This document shows, piece after piece, positions 6,255-14,450 of a stretch of 14,710 nt of DNA; within the stretch, counting starts at the first letter, position 1; the number at the start of each line of letters is the position of its first letter. The notes under the pieces are model-generated. The model was given only the letters and a program-made list of their open reading frames with translations. It ran no database searches and was not told the origin of the DNA. This stretch comes from Lachnospiraceae bacterium (GTDB lineage Bacteria > Bacillota_A > Clostridia > Lachnospirales > Lachnospiraceae): contig JAFZQP010000003.1 of NCBI GenBank assembly GCA_017620345.1, forward strand, positions 1 to 14,710. The letters are read 5' to 3'. The position numbers and the translations under genes were made by a program.

Positions 6255-7997
6255 ATGGAAGATTTAAAGTATCAGGTCGATCTGCTGACAGCACTTAATG
6301 AAAGACTCATGAACAGTGAGAAGATGTACCGGCACATAGCTGAATGTTCCGGTACGCTTTTCATGTATTTTGATTACAGATCACAGCCTGCCAAGGTTGA
6401 TCTTGTAGGTCCGTGGGATGATATGGTCGGTGAGAAGATCGCCAATCATCCTTATGACGAATCATATATGCTAAATCTCCTGTTTGAAGAGGATCAGGAT
6501 CTGTTCCGTATCCATATGCTGGAGATCGAAAGAGACGGGCTTGAGACTGATCAGATCGAGGTAAGGAGCCGTAATAAGCGATACTGGCTCAGTTGTTTTG
6601 CCAATGTTACCTACGATGACGATAAGAAGCCGGTTGAGAAGATCATATCTATAAAAGACATCACGAAGATCAAGATGAACTCCGAAGAGCTCGAATATCT
6701 TGCTTTTTATGATTCGCTTACAGGTGTATATAACAGGAATTACTTCGTCAGGAAATTCCGCGATATGTGCGAGAAGGCCGACAGCGAAGAGACAAGCGTC
6801 GAGATCATGTTCGTTGATATCGATGATTTCAAGAAGATCAACGACTCTATAGGACTCCTGTTCGGTGATGAACTGGTGCAGGAATTCGGACAGTATCTCA
6901 AGGAATTTAATTCCGAGGATGTTATCGTCGGACGTTTCGGAAGCGATGTTTTTGTTGTTGCGATATATAATCCGTGCGGGCAGAGAAGCTGTGATGTCAT
7001 CTATCGCAAGATAATGGAGCGACTCCGCCATCCGTTCATGCTCACGAACAAAACGGAGCTGATGTTCACGGTATCATGCGGTGTTGCCGAATATCCCGAT
7101 GCAGGAAGGACTGCCCTTGAGGTTGTAAAAAATGCTGAGATCGTTCTGTACAAGGCAAAAGAGCGCGGAAAGAACGGCATACAGTACTTCGAACTCGATA
7201 TACTTAATAAGTTCATCAAGAACGTTTCCGTTGAAAAACAGCTCAAGGAAGCCATTGAAACAGAAGGATTCCAGTTGTACTACCAGCCGCAGTACTTTGC
7301 GGCAGACGGTAAGCTTCGCGGAGCCGAGGCGCTTATCCGTTGGCCTGATCCCGAGGGTGAAGGTTTTATCACGACTCCTTCGGAATTCATACCTATCGCT
7401 GAGAAGAACGGCGCGATCATTCCTATAGGGAATTTTGTATTAAAAGAAGCACTTAGGACAATGAGCGACTGGCGCAATAAATACCATATTCCTATGATCC
7501 TGTCCATCAATATCTCTGCAGTTTCTCTTGAAAAAGAAAACTTTGTCGATAACCTGGCTCATACCGTCAATATGTACGGTGTCAATCCGGAATCTGTTGA
7601 GATTGAGATCACGGAGTCGGTATTTATCAATAATTTTGAGGATGTAATAGACAAGATCAAGACTATCAGAGGGCTGGGAATGAGAGTCAGCCTCGATGAT
7701 TTTGGCACGGGGTATTCTTCACTGTCATACTTAAAGCAGCTTCCTATCGATACCCTCAAGATAGACAGATCGTTCATCGAGACGGCACTCAAGGATGACA
7801 GTTCAGGTATCATTTACGAAAGTGTTATCAAAATGGCGCAGAAGCTCGGATTCGAGACCGTTGCCGAAGGTGTTGAGACAAAAGAACAGTTTAACTATCT
7901 TCGTGAGAGGGATATCGATATAATCCAGGGATACCTTCTCGGCAAGCCTGTCAGCAAGGTAGAATTCGAAAAGATCCTTATCAGGCAGATCCCATAA
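6255..7997 (+). CDS. PAS-GGDEF-EAL protein, probable c-di-GMP phosphodiesterase
   Basis: The 580-residue cytoplasmic protein has no signal peptide or membrane helix. Residues about 20-140 form a PAS-like sensor ending in a PAC-like IISIKDITKIK. Residues about 145-305 are a GGDEF domain (FYDSLTGVYNRNYF, VDIDDFKKIND), but the signature is GSDVF at 229-233 instead of GGDEF, and no RxxD inhibitory site precedes it. Residues about 320-575 are an EAL domain with the expected catalytic motifs: EALIRW (E358), SINIS, EIEITES, LDDFGTGYSS (D481, D482), LKIDRSF, VAEGVET and the QGYLLGKP end. Net activity is therefore more likely c-di-GMP hydrolysis than synthesis; the degenerate GGDEF may bind GTP as a regulator. 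The ATG lies 9 nt after the asd stop with no Shine-Dalgarno site, suggesting translational coupling. The PAS ligand is unknown. Confidence 0.93.
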   Translation: MEDLKYQVDLLTALNERLMNSEKMYRHIAECSGTLFMYFDYRSQPAKVDLVGPWDDMVGEKIANHPYDESYMLNLLFEEDQDLFRIHMLEIERDGLETDQIEVRSRNKRYWLSCFANVTYDDDKKPVEKIISIKDITKIKMNSEELEYLAFYDSLTGVYNRNYFVRKFRDMCEKADSEETSVEIMFVDIDDFKKINDSIGLLFGDELVQEFGQYLKEFNSEDVIVGRFGSDVFVVAIYNPCGQRSCDVIYRKIMERLRHPFMLTNKTELMFTVSCGVAEYPDAGRTALEVVKNAEIVLYKAKERGKNGIQYFELDILNKFIKNVSVEKQLKEAIETEGFQLYYQPQYFAADGKLRGAEALIRWPDPEGEGFITTPSEFIPIAEKNGAIIPIGNFVLKEALRTMSDWRNKYHIPMILSINISAVSLEKENFVDNLAHTVNMYGVNPESVEIEITESVFINNFEDVIDKIKTIRGLGMRVSLDDFGTGYSSLSYLKQLPIDTLKIDRSFIETALKDDSSGIIYESVIKMAQKLGFETVAEGVETKEQFNYLRERDIDIIQGYLLGKPVSKVEFEKILIRQIP

Positions 7998-8005
7998 TCT
8001 AAAAT

Positions 8006-9361
8006 ATGTATCAACATCAGGATTTACGTTTCTTACAGGATATTTATGACAGAAGTTCAAACGATATAGCGCTTCTGTATGGACAGCGCTCTTCGGGGCT
8101 GTCTGAGATCATATCCGATCTTATAAAGGACAAGGAATGTCTGTATTATAAAGCTTGTCCGGTCCGTAACATCACGCAGAAAGAACTGTTCGCCGGAGAG
8201 ATATACGATCAGACCAAGTCACTGATCTTTCCCAACGAAGATTATGAGAAGATGATAATCTCATATATCAATGCAAGGACAGACAGCAAAACGATCGTCG
8301 TTTTTGATGATTTTCAATATCTTGTCAGGGAAAATCCCACACTGATAAACTTCTTTACAAATATGCTGTTCAAAGGATGCAGGCCTGGCTCGGCCATGTT
8401 TCTTCTTGTGTCTGATGACATCCGGTGGGTCGAAAATGATATGATCCGTCTGATAGGAAGACGGTCCTCTGAAATATCAGGCGTTATTAAATCGAACGAT
8501 CTCACCCCTGCACTCGTTTGTAAGAACTTTGCCACCATGCCATTTTCTGAAGTTGTGGGGATATATTCGATCCTCGGTGGTAAAGGCGCGTTATATAACA
8601 ATATAACCGGCAAGACTACCGCAAAAGATGTAATTATCGATCATCTGAAAAGTTGGTCGGATATATATTTTGATGCAAACAGTTTTCTGCCAAAGGAGAT
8701 AAGGGAGCCGGCTGTTTATAATTCGATCCTCGTGTATCTGGCGTCCGGCGTTAACAAACTGAATGATATACACAGGAAGATGGATATTGACAGGGCCAAA
8801 CTGTCTGTATATTTAAAGACTCTTATCGAATACGGGATAGTAGAGAAGGCTGCGACATCAATATATGAGATAAAGGACCGTATCGTAAGATTTTACTACA
8901 GGTTTGTGTTCTGCCATATATCATCGCTTACGGTGCTCGGTCCGGACAGGTTTTACAAAAAGTATATCGAAAAAAACATGGGTGCTTTCTGTGAGGAAGT
9001 TTATCCGCTGTTTTGCATGGACTATATAAGACAGCTGGGACTCGCCGGAAGACTGAGTTTTAAGCTTACTTCTGTCGATAAGTTTTTCGATAAGGAAGGC
9101 GTTATCGATTTTCTTATAGTTGCGGCAGGCGGAAATGTTATCGCATGCACATGTAAATTCTCACAGCCTGCAATGAACCATTCAACTTATGAACTTGTGG
9201 CTGCTTCAATCAGAAAGAACAGACTTATGTGTGAAAATATCTGGCTGTTTTCAGCAAACGGGTTCGATCAGAAACTCACAGCCATGAATAAAGAGATCGA
9301 GGGACTGAACATCGTGGACCTGTCCGATGGCAAAGGGTTCGTTGACATGCAGGGCGTATGA
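8006..9361 (+). CDS. Degenerate AAA+ ATPase, archaeal ATPase/DUF234-like
   Basis: The 451-residue protein matches the layout of the archaeal-type ATPases that end in a DUF234 domain: P-loop region near 25-35, Walker B-like VVFDDFQYLV (D101, D102), sensor-like MFLLVSDD, GRRSSEI, the YSILGGKGALY block, a winged-helix-like region around 240-285, and a C-terminal nuclease-like segment. Key residues are altered. The Walker A motif reads YGQRSSGLSEI, with Leu32 at the lysine position. In the C-terminal segment D368 (GVIDFLIVA) is kept, but the usual E-x-K is TCK (382-384). ATP hydrolysis and nuclease activity are thus doubtful, so it may be a binding or regulatory protein. It starts 8 nt after the c-di-GMP protein with no Shine-Dalgarno site. 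Function unknown. Confidence 0.85.
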   Translation: MYQHQDLRFLQDIYDRSSNDIALLYGQRSSGLSEIISDLIKDKECLYYKACPVRNITQKELFAGEIYDQTKSLIFPNEDYEKMIISYINARTDSKTIVVFDDFQYLVRENPTLINFFTNMLFKGCRPGSAMFLLVSDDIRWVENDMIRLIGRRSSEISGVIKSNDLTPALVCKNFATMPFSEVVGIYSILGGKGALYNNITGKTTAKDVIIDHLKSWSDIYFDANSFLPKEIREPAVYNSILVYLASGVNKLNDIHRKMDIDRAKLSVYLKTLIEYGIVEKAATSIYEIKDRIVRFYYRFVFCHISSLTVLGPDRFYKKYIEKNMGAFCEEVYPLFCMDYIRQLGLAGRLSFKLTSVDKFFDKEGVIDFLIVAAGGNVIACTCKFSQPAMNHSTYELVAASIRKNRLMCENIWLFSANGFDQKLTAMNKEIEGLNIVDLSDGKGFVDMQGV

Positions 9362-9414
9362 TGATAAATTAGTTAAGTGTTTTCTTTGATTCTACTTATG
9401 AGGAGGATGATATC

Positions 9415-10146
9415 ATGAAAAAAACAATAGTTGCTTTATTGGCTCTGGCTATTACGATGAGCCTTTGTGCATGCGGTTCGGCATCATCCGGTAAGCTTGT
9501 AATGGCTACCAATGCTGCTTTCCCTCCGTATGAATCGGTTGATGGAACAGATATAATCGGTATCGATCCCGAGATCGCCAAGCTTATCGCCGATGACCTT
9601 GGGCTTGAGCTTGTTATAGAAGACATGGCTTTTGATTCTATCATTGCTGCGGTTCAGTCAGGCAAGGCCGACATCGCTATGGCCGGTCTTACTGTTACCG
9701 AGGACAGGAAGCAGAACATCAACTTCTCTGTACCTTATACGGAAGCTGCGCAGGTTATCGTTGTTAAGACCGATTCGACCATTACGGGCCCTGACGATCT
9801 TAAGGGAAAGACGATCGGAGTTCAGATCGGAACAACGGGAGATATCTATGCCGGTGATATAGAAGATGCTGTGATAGAGCGTTATTCCAAGTATTTTGAA
9901 GCGATCAACGCACTTACCCAGAACAAGATCGATGCAGTCATCGTTGACAGGGAGCCTGCCAGGGTATTTGTTAATGACAGCGATGAGCTCAAGATGATCG
10001 ACGAGGAGTTTACTCTTGAAGAGTATGCAATAGGTGTTGCAAAAGAGAATACTGAACTTCTTGATAAGATCAATGCATCACTTAAGAAACTTCAGGACTC
10101 GGGTGAGATCGATAAGATAATCAATAAATACATCTCGGCTGAATAA
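9415..10146 (+). CDS. Amino acid ABC transporter substrate-binding lipoprotein
   Basis: The 243-residue precursor starts with a lipoprotein signal peptide: MKK, a hydrophobic core, and lipobox LCAC with C20 as the modified cysteine. After cleavage it would be anchored outside the membrane. The mature part is a family 3 solute-binding protein (SBP_bac_3): LVMATNAAFPPYES, DIIGIDPEIAKLIADDLG, the ligand-binding block SGKADIAMAGLTVTEDRK with an arginine that normally holds the ligand carboxylate, FSVPYTEAAQVIVV, and the hinge segment GKTIGVQIGTTGDIYA. Substrate is a polar amino acid; which one cannot be read from sequence. Strong AGGAGG (9401-9406), 8 nt before ATG. First gene of a complete importer with the next two genes. 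No clear promoter in the 53-nt gap before it. Confidence 0.95.
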   Translation: MKKTIVALLALAITMSLCACGSASSGKLVMATNAAFPPYESVDGTDIIGIDPEIAKLIADDLGLELVIEDMAFDSIIAAVQSGKADIAMAGLTVTEDRKQNINFSVPYTEAAQVIVVKTDSTITGPDDLKGKTIGVQIGTTGDIYAGDIEDAVIERYSKYFEAINALTQNKIDAVIVDREPARVFVNDSDELKMIDEEFTLEEYAIGVAKENTELLDKINASLKKLQDSGEIDKIINKYISAE

Positions 10147-10148
10147 TA

Positions 10149-10835
10149 ATGAGCTTCAAAGAGAATTTTTATCTCAATTTTATAAAAGATGACAGATATA
10201 TGTATCTTCTGTCAGGATTGAAAAACACGATACTCATCACGATCGTCGCGGTCGTGGTGGGTATTTTGCTGGGATTTTTCCTTGCATATATCAGAACTAC
10301 GCATGACCGTACAGGTAAGTGGAAGATAGCAAACCTTATCGCACAACTCTACATTACGGTCATCCGCGGTACGCCGATGGTGCTGCAGCTCCTGATCGTG
10401 TATTTTGTCATTTTTGCATCCGTTAACGTACCCAAAATACTCGTTGCTTTTATTGCATTTGGGCTTAATTCCGGAGCTTATGTGGCAGAGATAATCCGTG
10501 CGGGTATAATGTCGATAGACAAAGGACAGTTTGAAGCCGGCTTTTCTCTGGGATTTTCCTATACGCAGACAATGCTGTATTTCATCCTGCCGCAGGCTAT
10601 AAAAAACGTTCTTCCTGCACTCGGAAATGAGATGATCGTACTGTTGAAAGAAACATCGGTTGCAGGTTATATCGCAATGGATGATCTGACGCGAGGTGCT
10701 GATATCATAAGGAGTCAGACATACTCGGCATTCGCGCCGCTCCTGATGGCAGCAGCGATATATCTGTTCTTCGTACTGATCTTTGACAGCCTTGTCAAGA
10801 AACTTGAAAGGAACCTGAAAAACAGTGACCACTGA
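10149..10835 (+). CDS. Amino acid ABC transporter permease
   Basis: This 228-residue HisM/GlnP-type permease has about five membrane helices and the cytoplasmic EAA loop ([19 protein letters not shown] continuing through LPQA, about residues 135-155) that docks on the ATPase. The conserved [15 protein letters not shown] segment is typical of polar amino acid permeases. It begins 2 nt after the stop of the lipoprotein gene without a strong ribosome binding site, so it probably depends on translational coupling. It would act as a homodimer because no second permease is present. Confidence 0.95.
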   Translation: MSFKENFYLNFIKDDRYMYLLSGLKNTILITIVAVVVGILLGFFLAYIRTTHDRTGKWKIANLIAQLYITVIRGTPMVLQLLIVYFVIFASVNVPKILVAFIAFGLNSGAYVAEIIRAGIMSIDKGQFEAGFSLGFSYTQTMLYFILPQAIKNVLPALGNEMIVLLKETSVAGYIAMDDLTRGADIIRSQTYSAFAPLLMAAAIYLFFVLIFDSLVKKLERNLKNSDH

Positions 10836-11586
10836 TACAAGAACGCCTCTTATCGAGGTCAAACACCTGTGTAAGGTGTTCAGCAGAGGAAAATATGAAA
10901 AAGAAGAGGTCCTGTCAGATATCAATGTCAGGTTTTATGAAGGTGATGTTGCCTTTATCGTCGGGCCTTCCGGTGCCGGTAAGAGCACTTTCCTTCGATG
11001 CCTGAACCGTCTTGAAGTAGCAACATCAGGCGAGATATATTTTGAGGGAGACAACATCCTTGACGGGAAGGTTGATATTGATAAGCACAGACAGAAGATG
11101 GGTATGGTTTTCCAGCAGTTTAATCTGTTCCCGCACCTTAGCGTTATGGGAAATCTTACTATAGGACCAATGAAGCTTCAGGGCGTATCAGAGGAAGAAG
11201 CGCAGGAACGTGCGATAAGACTCCTTCGAAGAGTCAAGCTCGAGGATAGGGCAAACTCTTATCCCAACCAGCTCTCGGGCGGTCAGAAGCAGCGTATAGC
11301 TATCGCAAGGTCTCTTTGTATGGAGCCCGATGTTATGCTGTTTGATGAACCGACAAGCGCTCTCGATCCCGAAATGGTCGGCGAAGTTCTTGAAGTAATG
11401 CGTGAACTTGCCGAGGATAAGATGACGATGATCGTTGTTACACATGAAATGGCATTTGCAAGGGAGGTCGCAAACAGGATACTGTTCATGGCCGACAAAC
11501 AGTTTCTTGAGGAGAACGATCCCGTGAACTTCTTTGAAAATCCTAAGAATGAGCGCCTGAAAGCGTTCCTGGAGAAAATGATATAG
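10825..11586 (+). CDS. Amino acid ABC transporter ATP-binding protein
   Basis: The 253-residue ATPase of the GlnQ/HisP type powers the importer. All motifs are intact: Walker [10 protein letters not shown] (from G47), Q-loop [10 protein letters not shown] (Q97), signature [15 protein letters not shown] (from L150), Walker [15 protein letters not shown] (D174, E175), and switch histidine VVTHEM (H207). The start is a GTG overlapping the permease gene by 11 nt. An AAAGGA at 10807-10812 lies 12 nt upstream, somewhat far, consistent with coupled translation. No better start gives the family N-terminus ([11 protein letters not shown]). Confidence 0.95.
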   Translation: MTTDTRTPLIEVKHLCKVFSRGKYEKEEVLSDINVRFYEGDVAFIVGPSGAGKSTFLRCLNRLEVATSGEIYFEGDNILDGKVDIDKHRQKMGMVFQQFNLFPHLSVMGNLTIGPMKLQGVSEEEAQERAIRLLRRVKLEDRANSYPNQLSGGQKQRIAIARSLCMEPDVMLFDEPTSALDPEMVGEVLEVMRELAEDKMTMIVVTHEMAFAREVANRILFMADKQFLEENDPVNFFENPKNERLKAFLEKMI

Positions 11587-11610
11587 GTTTTGCAGATAGG
11601 AGGGGCCCGC

Positions 11611-13659
11611 TTGCCCAAAAGTGTATTCATAGCCGAGAAGCCAAGCGTAGCAAGACAATTTGCCGAGGCTTTACGGCTTAAGACAAAATCATATGACGGG
11701 TATCTCGAATCCGAGAACTGTATCATCACCTGGTGCGTAGGGCACCTTGTCACGATGAGTTATCCTGATGCCTATGACAGCAAATACAAGAAGTGGAGCT
11801 TTGCTACACTTCCTTTTTTACCTTCAGAGTATAAATACGAGGTGATAAAATCCGCTGCGAAACAGTTTGGTATCGTAAGTTCACTGCTCAACCGCGAAGA
11901 TGTGGAAACCATTTATGTATGCACCGACTCGGGAAGAGAAGGAGAATACATATACAGGCTGGTTTCGAAACAGGCAAACGTAAAAGGCAAGACCGAAAAA
12001 CGTGTATGGATCGATTCTCAGACCGAAGAAGCCATAAGGAACGGGATAAAGGATGCAAAACCGATATCGGAATATGACAGTCTCGCAGACAGTGCATATC
12101 TTCGAGCCAAGGAAGATTATCTCATGGGCATCAATTTTTCCAGGGCGCTGACTCTTAAGTACGGAGATACAATTGCATCATTTCTCGGAGAAAAGTATTC
12201 GGTTGTTGCTGTAGGGCGTGTGATGACATGCGTACTCGGAATGGTCGTCAGAAGAGAGCGTGAGATACGTGATTTTGTAAAGACTCCGTTCTATCGTGTC
12301 GCCGCAGACTGTGATATAGATGAAACAGCTATCCGTGCGAACTGGAAAGCAGTAGAGGGCAGTAAATACTTTATGTCCCCGAAGCTATATAAGGATAACG
12401 GTTTTCTTGACAAAATCGATGCCGAAGCGATGGTGACAGAACTTAAGGAAAACTCGCAGATGACCGGGACTCTTGATAAGACCGAGAAGAAAAAGGAGAC
12501 AAAGAACCCGCCTTATCTGTATAACCTTACAGAACTTGCCGCTGACTGCTCCAAATACTTCAAGATCAGTCCGTCGGATACATTAAATGTTGCGCAGGAA
12601 CTGTATGAGAAAAAACTCACCACATATCCGAGGACAAATGCCAGGGTCCTTTCCAGCGCTGTTGCAAAAGAGATCGACAGGAATATAAAGGGGCTCATCA
12701 ATTACAGGCCTGCCAGCGATATCGCAAAACATGTTATAGATACGAAGTCGTATGAAGGTATCGCAAAGACAAGGTATGTAAATGACAAACTCATCGAGGA
12801 TCATTATGCGATCATCCCCACTGGGCAGGGATTTGGTGCTCTTTCATCTCTTTCGGATACTTCGGCGAGGATATACGAGCTTATCGTAAGACGTTTTCTA
12901 GCGATATTTTATCCCGCGGCTGTTTATCAGAATGTAAAGCTGACAGTGGATATCGCAGGTGAGAAGTTCTTTGCGGGATTCAAAGTTCTCGAGACCGAAG
13001 GATTTCTTTCAATGAACAGGCCGTCATACTGGAAGGATAAAAGTACTTCTAAAGAAGATACCGAAGATAAAGAAAACGCTGAAGAAAGTGATGATATCAC
13101 GATAGATTCCGCATTTCTGGAACGTTTGAAAAAGCTGAAGAAGGGAAGCAAAGTCGCGATAAATGATTTTGACATAAAAGAAGGTGAAACGAGCCCGCCG
13201 AAGCGCTATACACAGGGTACAATGATGCTTGCGATGGAAAACGCGGGACAGCTCATCGAAGACGAGGAACTGCGTGCACAGATAAAAGGAAGCGGTATTG
13301 GAACCGCCGCAACACGCCCGGGTATACTTGAAAAGCTCGGTAAGATCAAGTATCTTTCCTATAACAAAAAGACACAGATCATCACGCCGTCGCAGCTCGG
13401 CGAAATGGTTTATGATGCGGTCGACCTGTCGATAAAGGCCCTTCTTGATCCGAAACTTACCGCGAGCTGGGAAAAAGGCCTGACGATGGTTGCGGAAGGA
13501 GAGCTTCCGCCTGACGAATACATGACCAAACTCAACGACTATGTGGCCAGACGTACGAACTATGTCAGGGATCTTAATAATCAGGCAACACTTAGGAATA
13601 TGTTTTCAAGATCGGCGGGATATTACACAAAGAAAACAGCGGCCTCGTCAAAAAAATGA
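11611..13659 (+). CDS. topB: DNA topoisomerase III
   Basis: This type IA topoisomerase relaxes or decatenates DNA through a tyrosine-linked single-strand break. The 682-residue protein has the TOPRIM parts IAEKPSVARQFAEAL (E9) and CTDSGREGEYIYRLV (D106 region), the catalytic tyrosine in LTTYPRTNARVL (Y339), and the GIGTAATRPGILEKL block. Length fits Firmicute TopB. No C-terminal zinc ribbons are present; it ends in a basic tail (YYTKKTAASSKK). An acidic, low-complexity insert lies at about 475-500. The TTG at 11611 is preferred to an in-frame TTG at 11590, because AGGAGG (11598-11603) precedes it and PKSVFIAEKPS is the family start. It follows the ABC ATPase by 24 nt, so it is likely in the same operon. 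Confidence 0.93.
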   Translation: MPKSVFIAEKPSVARQFAEALRLKTKSYDGYLESENCIITWCVGHLVTMSYPDAYDSKYKKWSFATLPFLPSEYKYEVIKSAAKQFGIVSSLLNREDVETIYVCTDSGREGEYIYRLVSKQANVKGKTEKRVWIDSQTEEAIRNGIKDAKPISEYDSLADSAYLRAKEDYLMGINFSRALTLKYGDTIASFLGEKYSVVAVGRVMTCVLGMVVRREREIRDFVKTPFYRVAADCDIDETAIRANWKAVEGSKYFMSPKLYKDNGFLDKIDAEAMVTELKENSQMTGTLDKTEKKKETKNPPYLYNLTELAADCSKYFKISPSDTLNVAQELYEKKLTTYPRTNARVLSSAVAKEIDRNIKGLINYRPASDIAKHVIDTKSYEGIAKTRYVNDKLIEDHYAIIPTGQGFGALSSLSDTSARIYELIVRRFLAIFYPAAVYQNVKLTVDIAGEKFFAGFKVLETEGFLSMNRPSYWKDKSTSKEDTEDKENAEESDDITIDSAFLERLKKLKKGSKVAINDFDIKEGETSPPKRYTQGTMMLAMENAGQLIEDEELRAQIKGSGIGTAATRPGILEKLGKIKYLSYNKKTQIITPSQLGEMVYDAVDLSIKALLDPKLTASWEKGLTMVAEGELPPDEYMTKLNDYVARRTNYVRDLNNQATLRNMFSRSAGYYTKKTAASSKK

Positions 13660-13670
13660 TATGGATTTTT

Positions 13671-13684
13671 TCACATGTTTGTGA
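13671..13684. repeat. Short palindrome TCACA-N4-TGTGA
   Basis: TCACA (13671-13675) and TGTGA (13680-13684) are separated by TGTT, and flanked by a T run on the left and GAAAA on the right. It lies 12 nt after topB and about 50 nt before the next gene. It has no T run downstream on the plus strand, so it is a poor plus-strand terminator. It may be an operator. A candidate -10 box (TATATA 13706-13711 or TATAAA 13708-13713) follows, but no well-spaced -35 box is clear. Confidence 0.3.
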
Positions 13685-13732
13685 GAAAATAGATAAGGTA
13701 TTCTTTATATAAACTGAAAGGAGTAATTTCGC

Positions 13733-14437
13733 ATGATCTATTCAAAAGAAGTTGAAGAAATGTGCACGGTTAAACAGGGCGTTCATCACGGCTGTGCTCC
13801 TATACCCGAAGAAGCTAAATGGGTAAAGGCTAAAGAAGTAAAAGATATCTCCGCTTACACGCACGGTGTCGGCTGGTGTGCACCTCAGCAGGGTGCCTGC
13901 AAGCTTTCACTTAACGTAAAGGACGGTATCATTCAGGAGGCTCTCGTTGAGACTCTCGGATGCTCGGGAATGACTCATTCGGCAGCTATGGCAGCTGAGA
14001 TCCTTCCCGGTCTTACTATCCTTGAAGCACTTAACACCGACCTTGTATGTGATGCGATAAATACGGCTATGAGAGAGCTGTTCCTTCAGATCGTATACGG
14101 CCGCTCACAGTCGGCATTTTCAGAGGAAGGTCTTCCGATCGGTGCCGGTCTTGAGGATCTCGGTAAGGGACTTCGTACCATGACAGGTACAACATACGGT
14201 ACACTTAAGAAGGGGCCCAGATATCTTGAACTTACAGAAGGTTATATCACAGCTGTTGCACTTGACGAAGAAGATCAGATCATCGGATATAAATATGTTA
14301 ACTTCGGCAGGATGATGGATTTCATCAAAGGCGGCGAGGATCCCAAGGTTGCCCTTGAAAAGGCAAGCGGACAGTACGGTCGCGTAGCTGATGCTGTCAA
14401 ACTCATCGATCCCAGAACAGATAAAGAGATTAAGTAA
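13733..14437 (+). CDS. NifU/IscU-like iron-sulfur scaffold protein
   Basis: The 234-residue protein has a NifU N-terminal/IscU-like core. The segment GWCAPQQGACKLSLNVKDG (C49, C56), then VETLGCSGMTHSAAMAAEIL (C77), parallels IscU's CGD strand and its GCG-x-AIAS motif, where two of the cluster cysteines sit. IscU's third cysteine has no obvious match; C11, C21 and C106 are other candidates. It is longer than IscU, with an extra N-terminal region and a distinct C-terminal half (GAGLEDLGKGLRTMTGTTYG, YKYVNFGRMMDFIKGGEDP). Proteins of this type are annotated as Fe-S assembly scaffolds in Lachnospiraceae and precede a GGGtGRT gene, as here (13-nt gap). GAAAGGAG (13716-13723) lies 9 nt before ATG. 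The actual Fe-S role is an inference. Confidence 0.85.
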   Translation: MIYSKEVEEMCTVKQGVHHGCAPIPEEAKWVKAKEVKDISAYTHGVGWCAPQQGACKLSLNVKDGIIQEALVETLGCSGMTHSAAMAAEILPGLTILEALNTDLVCDAINTAMRELFLQIVYGRSQSAFSEEGLPIGAGLEDLGKGLRTMTGTTYGTLKKGPRYLELTEGYITAVALDEEDQIIGYKYVNFGRMMDFIKGGEDPKVALEKASGQYGRVADAVKLIDPRTDKEIK

Positions 14438-14450
14438 GGAGGAAAAGACA

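Noticed and set aside
6471..7031. Minus-strand open frame of 186 codons opposite the PAS-GGDEF region
   Set aside because: The plus-strand domains are unmistakable, and the antisense frame has no start signal or family resemblance.
8006..9361. Degenerate ATPase as a mobile-element or defence system gene
   Set aside because: DUF234-type ATPases can occur in accessory regions, but no flanking repeats, defence genes or composition shift are visible here.
10212..10925. Long minus-strand open frame (237 codons) opposite the permease and ATPase genes
   Set aside because: The plus strand encodes clear ABC transporter motifs here; the antisense product has no recognisable domain and is rich in Cys, His and Arg, as shadow frames often are.
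11590..11610. Upstream TTG start for topB
   Set aside because: It would place the AGGAGG ribosome binding site inside the coding sequence and add seven residues not expected before the family N-terminus.
13663..13690. Rho-independent terminator after topB
   Set aside because: The stem is only about five solid pairs and the T run lies before it, not after it, on the plus strand.
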